DNA of 7,628 nt. Source: Alcaligenaceae bacterium (lineage in GTDB: Bacteria; Pseudomonadota; Gammaproteobacteria; Burkholderiales; Burkholderiaceae_B). This document shows positions 6,235 through 7,628 of the stretch, one piece after another. The translations under genes were made by a program, and so were the position numbers. How positions within the stretch are numbered: position 1 is the first letter of the stretch; each line of letters opens with the position of its first letter. The notes beneath the pieces were generated by a model, which saw only the letters and a program-made list of their open reading frames with translations, had not been told where the DNA came from and made no database searches. The stretch is from positions 1 to 7,628 of the forward strand of contig JAJUJN010000093.1 in assembly GCA_029265335.1 (NCBI GenBank), in the 5' to 3' direction.

Positions 6235-7107
6235 TCATGCAGGAACAGCTTGTTGAGGTTGAGAGCTGGGGATTGTGGCGTGAGTCAGGTTGGGCAGGCC
6301 CACCATCAGCAGCTCGGTTTCGGTGGTGGCCCGGATTTCGCTGGGTGAACGGCCCGAGTATAACGACGAGTGCTTTTCCCAGGTGGTTTCGGCTTGCTGC
6401 CCCGAGCCGCTCACGACGAACACGATATGTTCGGGGTCGATCGGCAAGATGGCCCCAGGTTGCAGACGCGCCATGCTGAGCGTGGTGCGGCATTCGCTGA
6501 AAGTGCCCAGATGGCGGAGCTCCACGCCGGCCAAGGGGCTGGGCTGCCAAGCAAACGCAGTGGATTCGATGAAGAGCGGTTTGTTGTAGCGCGGCGTTGG
6601 GTAGCGCAGCCGCCGACCATGCACATGCTCCCACACGGCTTCGTAGGCGTCGCGATTCTTGCTGCCGCCATCGGGCTTGGGCACTCGGTAGACGCCATCT
6701 TTGAACGTGCCGAACTCTTTGAGCTCGGCCATGCCGGCCTGGAAAATGCTGTCGGCCATGTAGCCGCTGCCGCTGGCGCCACCAAACTGCAGCACCAGGG
6801 TGTACGACTCGTCTTCGAGAGTTTGCGGACCGTAATACACGCCCTCGGGGAAGTAACCGACCGTGCCCGGTGACATTTCGCCATCGCGGCCAAACGATAC
6901 CGTGCCTTCGAGCTGAAAACGCACCTGCTCGAAATTATGGCGGTGGCGTGGTGAGAAGAAGTCGGAATAAGTGCGGCTCAACTGCATGTAGAAGCAACCA
7001 GGATCGCCAGGTCGGCCATGCAGAAGATCGTAGAACTGAAAGCGGCCACGCCGGGCGTGTTGCCTCTCGTTCAACTCAAGATCGCGAATATTGACGACTT
7101 GTTCCAT
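6235..7107 (-). CDS. Two-cupin-domain protein of unknown function
   Basis: The 290-aa product, probably cytoplasmic, is a cupin-fold protein. Many cupins bind a metal and act as dioxygenases, isomerases or sugar/acid-modifying enzymes. Numbered from the ATG at 7107, the first cupin motif is PRHRHNFEQVRFQLEG, with His55, His57, Glu60 and Gln61. The second motif is PGTVGYFPEGVYYGP. In the classic pattern the residue aligned to the metal-binding Glu is Gln61 (Glu60 is one residue early), and the His of motif 2 is Tyr92. A second, degenerate cupin-like stretch (about 196-270, PGAILPIDPEHIVFVVSGSG) lacks the HxH. The start at 7107 has GAGG (7119-7116) 8 nt upstream; ATGs at 7125 and 7113 are poorly placed for it. 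The stop is 60 bp before the LysR start, which implies one operon. No exact family or substrate is recognised; a ring-cleaving or acid-modifying role is only a guess. Confidence 0.78.
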   Translation of the reverse strand: MEQVVNIRDLELNERQHARRGRFQFYDLLHGRPGDPGCFYMQLSRTYSDFFSPRHRHNFEQVRFQLEGTVSFGRDGEMSPGTVGYFPEGVYYGPQTLEDESYTLVLQFGGASGSGYMADSIFQAGMAELKEFGTFKDGVYRVPKPDGGSKNRDAYEAVWEHVHGRRLRYPTPRYNKPLFIESTAFAWQPSPLAGVELRHLGTFSECRTTLSMARLQPGAILPIDPEHIVFVVSGSGQQAETTWEKHSSLYSGRSPSEIRATTETELLMVGLPNLTHATIPSSQPQQAVPA

Positions 7108-7115
7108 CTTCATCA

Positions 7116-7119
7116 CCTC
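7116..7119 (-). promoter_or_regulatory. Ribosome binding site that sets the cupin start
   Basis: GAGG, within CCGAGGTGATG on the minus strand, is 8 nt from the ATG at 7107. It is only 2 nt from the ATG at 7113 and lies inside the frame that would begin at 7125. The start at 7107 (M-E-Q-V-V) is therefore favoured. Confidence 0.55.
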
Positions 7120-7143
7120 GGTCATTCATTCGGATAAGCCGAG

Positions 7144-7149
7144 ATTATG
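7144..7149 (-). promoter_or_regulatory. Candidate -10 element for the cupin-LysR-Bug operon
   Basis: CATAAT on the minus strand matches five of six -10 bases and would place transcription initiation near 7137, about 30 nt before the cupin start. No convincing -35 is found 16-18 bp upstream (GGTGCA or TGGTGC), as would be expected of an activator-dependent promoter such as a LysR target. This is consensus matching only. Confidence 0.3.
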
Positions 7150-7186
7150 CGCCTGCGAGCCGATATGCACCAGCGCCGATTCTTCA

Positions 7187-7206
7187 CCAAAGCATTGCTG
7201 CTTTGG
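7187..7206. repeat. Perfect 8-bp inverted repeat with 4-nt loop
   Basis: CCAAAGCA (7187-7194) and TGCTTTGG (7199-7206) are exact complements separated by TTGC. In leftward RNA the loop reads GCAA, a GNRA tetraloop. It lies upstream of the candidate -10 of the cupin operon, at the right distance for an operator, and downstream of nirK. No T-tract follows on either side, so a regulator site or RNA-stabilising hairpin is more likely than a terminator. Confidence 0.5.
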
Positions 7207-7232
7207 CAACACTCGCTGAACGCCGCCGCTCA

Positions 7233-7277
7233 CTGGAAGCAGCGGCGATCGCTAGCCATGGCAGCGCCGCTGCCCAG
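7233..7277 (-). terminator. Long hairpin directly after the nirK stop codon
   Basis: GCAGCGGCG (7239-7247) pairs perfectly with CGCCGCTGC (7265-7273). CTGG (7233-7236) pairs with CCAG (7274-7277) beyond a 2-nt AA bulge, giving a 13-bp GC-rich stem with a 17-nt loop. The stem begins at the base after the TAG stop of nirK. Leftward RNA then reads TTCCAGTG on leaving the inner stem, so there is no U-tract. It may terminate with help or protect the nirK mRNA 3' end. Confidence 0.5.
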
Positions 7278-7628
7278 CTAGTGCGCATGGAAAATGGCGG
7301 GCTTGGGGTCGCCATCGACCTTAAGCGTGCCTACCAGGCCACGCTCCATCCGCGACAGCGCGTGGTCAACCAAGACGTACTCTCCGGGCACATCGACCTT
7401 GAATTCCACGATGGTGGCCGAACCAGGAGGCACCAAGGTGGTTTGCACGTCGGTGATGGGTTCACTGGTGATGGAGCCCTGGTTGTAGACCCGATCGAAG
7501 ATTTCACCGATCACATGGAAGCTCGACGGCAGATTGGGCCCACCAACGCCGAAGAAAATACGCACGGTTTCGCCCACATTGGCGCGCATGTCGTAAGTTT
7601 TGGTGAGGGCATCCATGGTGCCGTTGAA
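7278..7628 (-). CDS. nirK: Copper-containing nitrite reductase NirK, C-terminal part
   Basis: The visible 116 residues are the C-terminal end of a NirK-type copper nitrite reductase, a periplasmic trimer that reduces nitrite to nitric oxide in denitrification. The frame is open to the right window edge (reading FNGTMDALT), so the N-terminal two-thirds, including the type 1 copper ligands, lie outside. Diagnostic segments are VGETVRIFFGVGGPNL, SSFHVIGEIFDRVY (with the His corresponding to the type 2 copper ligand His306 of Alcaligenes NirK, codon 7517-7515), TTLVPPGSATIVEFKVDVPG and YVLVDHALSRMERGLVGTLKV. The protein ends at KPAIFHAH, so no cytochrome c or other C-terminal fusion follows. Partner denitrification genes are not in view. 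The hairpin right after the stop suggests it is transcribed separately from the cupin operon (inference). Confidence 0.93.
   Translation of the reverse strand, partial: FNGTMDALTKTYDMRANVGETVRIFFGVGGPNLPSSFHVIGEIFDRVYNQGSITSEPITDVQTTLVPPGSATIVEFKVDVPGEYVLVDHALSRMERGLVGTLKVDGDPKPAIFHAH

Noticed and set aside
6161..6238. 25-codon minus-strand mini-ORF starting in an ATGA overlap with the cupin stop and ending inside the LysR start
   Set aside because: The geometry would suit a translational coupler, but there is no ribosome binding site and the peptide (M-I-P-S-A-R-A-R-E...) is unremarkable. The LysR start has its own Shine-Dalgarno.
5561..6256. 231-codon plus-strand frame antisense to the LysR gene
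   Set aside because: Arg/Ser/Pro/Thr-rich shadow translation of a clear LysR gene, with no motif.

Overview
The window looks like a chromosomal segment from a GC-rich betaproteobacterium, most likely Burkholderiales and probably Alcaligenaceae-like (Bordetella/Achromobacter/Pusillimonas relatives). This is inferred from three things: a Bug-type periplasmic solute receptor, a hallmark expansion of that group; its pairing with a LysR regulator and a CaiB/BaiF CoA-transferase; and a nearby copper nitrite reductase. No rRNA, tRNA, CRISPR array, insertion sequence or phage gene is visible.

Layout. Positions 1-282 are a leader region. It holds a perfect 24-bp palindrome (41-64) with an NnrR/FNR-like core, and a possible start of a leftward gene cut by the window edge. 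A large membrane GGDEF-EAL protein (283-2808, +) follows, then a hairpin plus T-tract. A family III CoA-transferase (2881-4161, +) comes next and ends 43 bp from a convergent block. That block runs leftward from the right side: the 3' end of nirK (7278-7628, cut by the window edge), a two-cupin protein (6235-7107), a LysR-type regulator (5188-6174) and a Bug/TctC solute-binding receptor (4205-5191). The last three form an apparent operon: the cupin-LysR gap is 60 bp, and the LysR stop overlaps the Bug start as ATGA.

How the genes may work together (inference). Bug receptor, LysR regulator, cupin enzyme and CoA-transferase together suggest uptake and CoA-dependent catabolism of an unidentified organic or aromatic carboxylate. 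The Bug gene has no tctA/tctB membrane partners in the window. The GGDEF-EAL protein would make and/or degrade cyclic di-GMP in response to a periplasmic or membrane signal, and nothing links it directly to the catabolic block. NirK is a denitrification enzyme (nitrite to nitric oxide) and is probably a separate transcription unit ending in the hairpin at 7233-7277.

Three gene starts were moved inward from the longest open frame. The LysR and cupin starts were chosen on ribosome-binding-site evidence. The GGDEF-EAL start was chosen on protein layout only. I found no clear-cut novel defence or mobile system. The most notable items are the palindrome at 41-64, the cupin with substituted metal-ligand positions, the hairpin pair downstream of nirK, and the non-coding-looking tail of the LysR gene.
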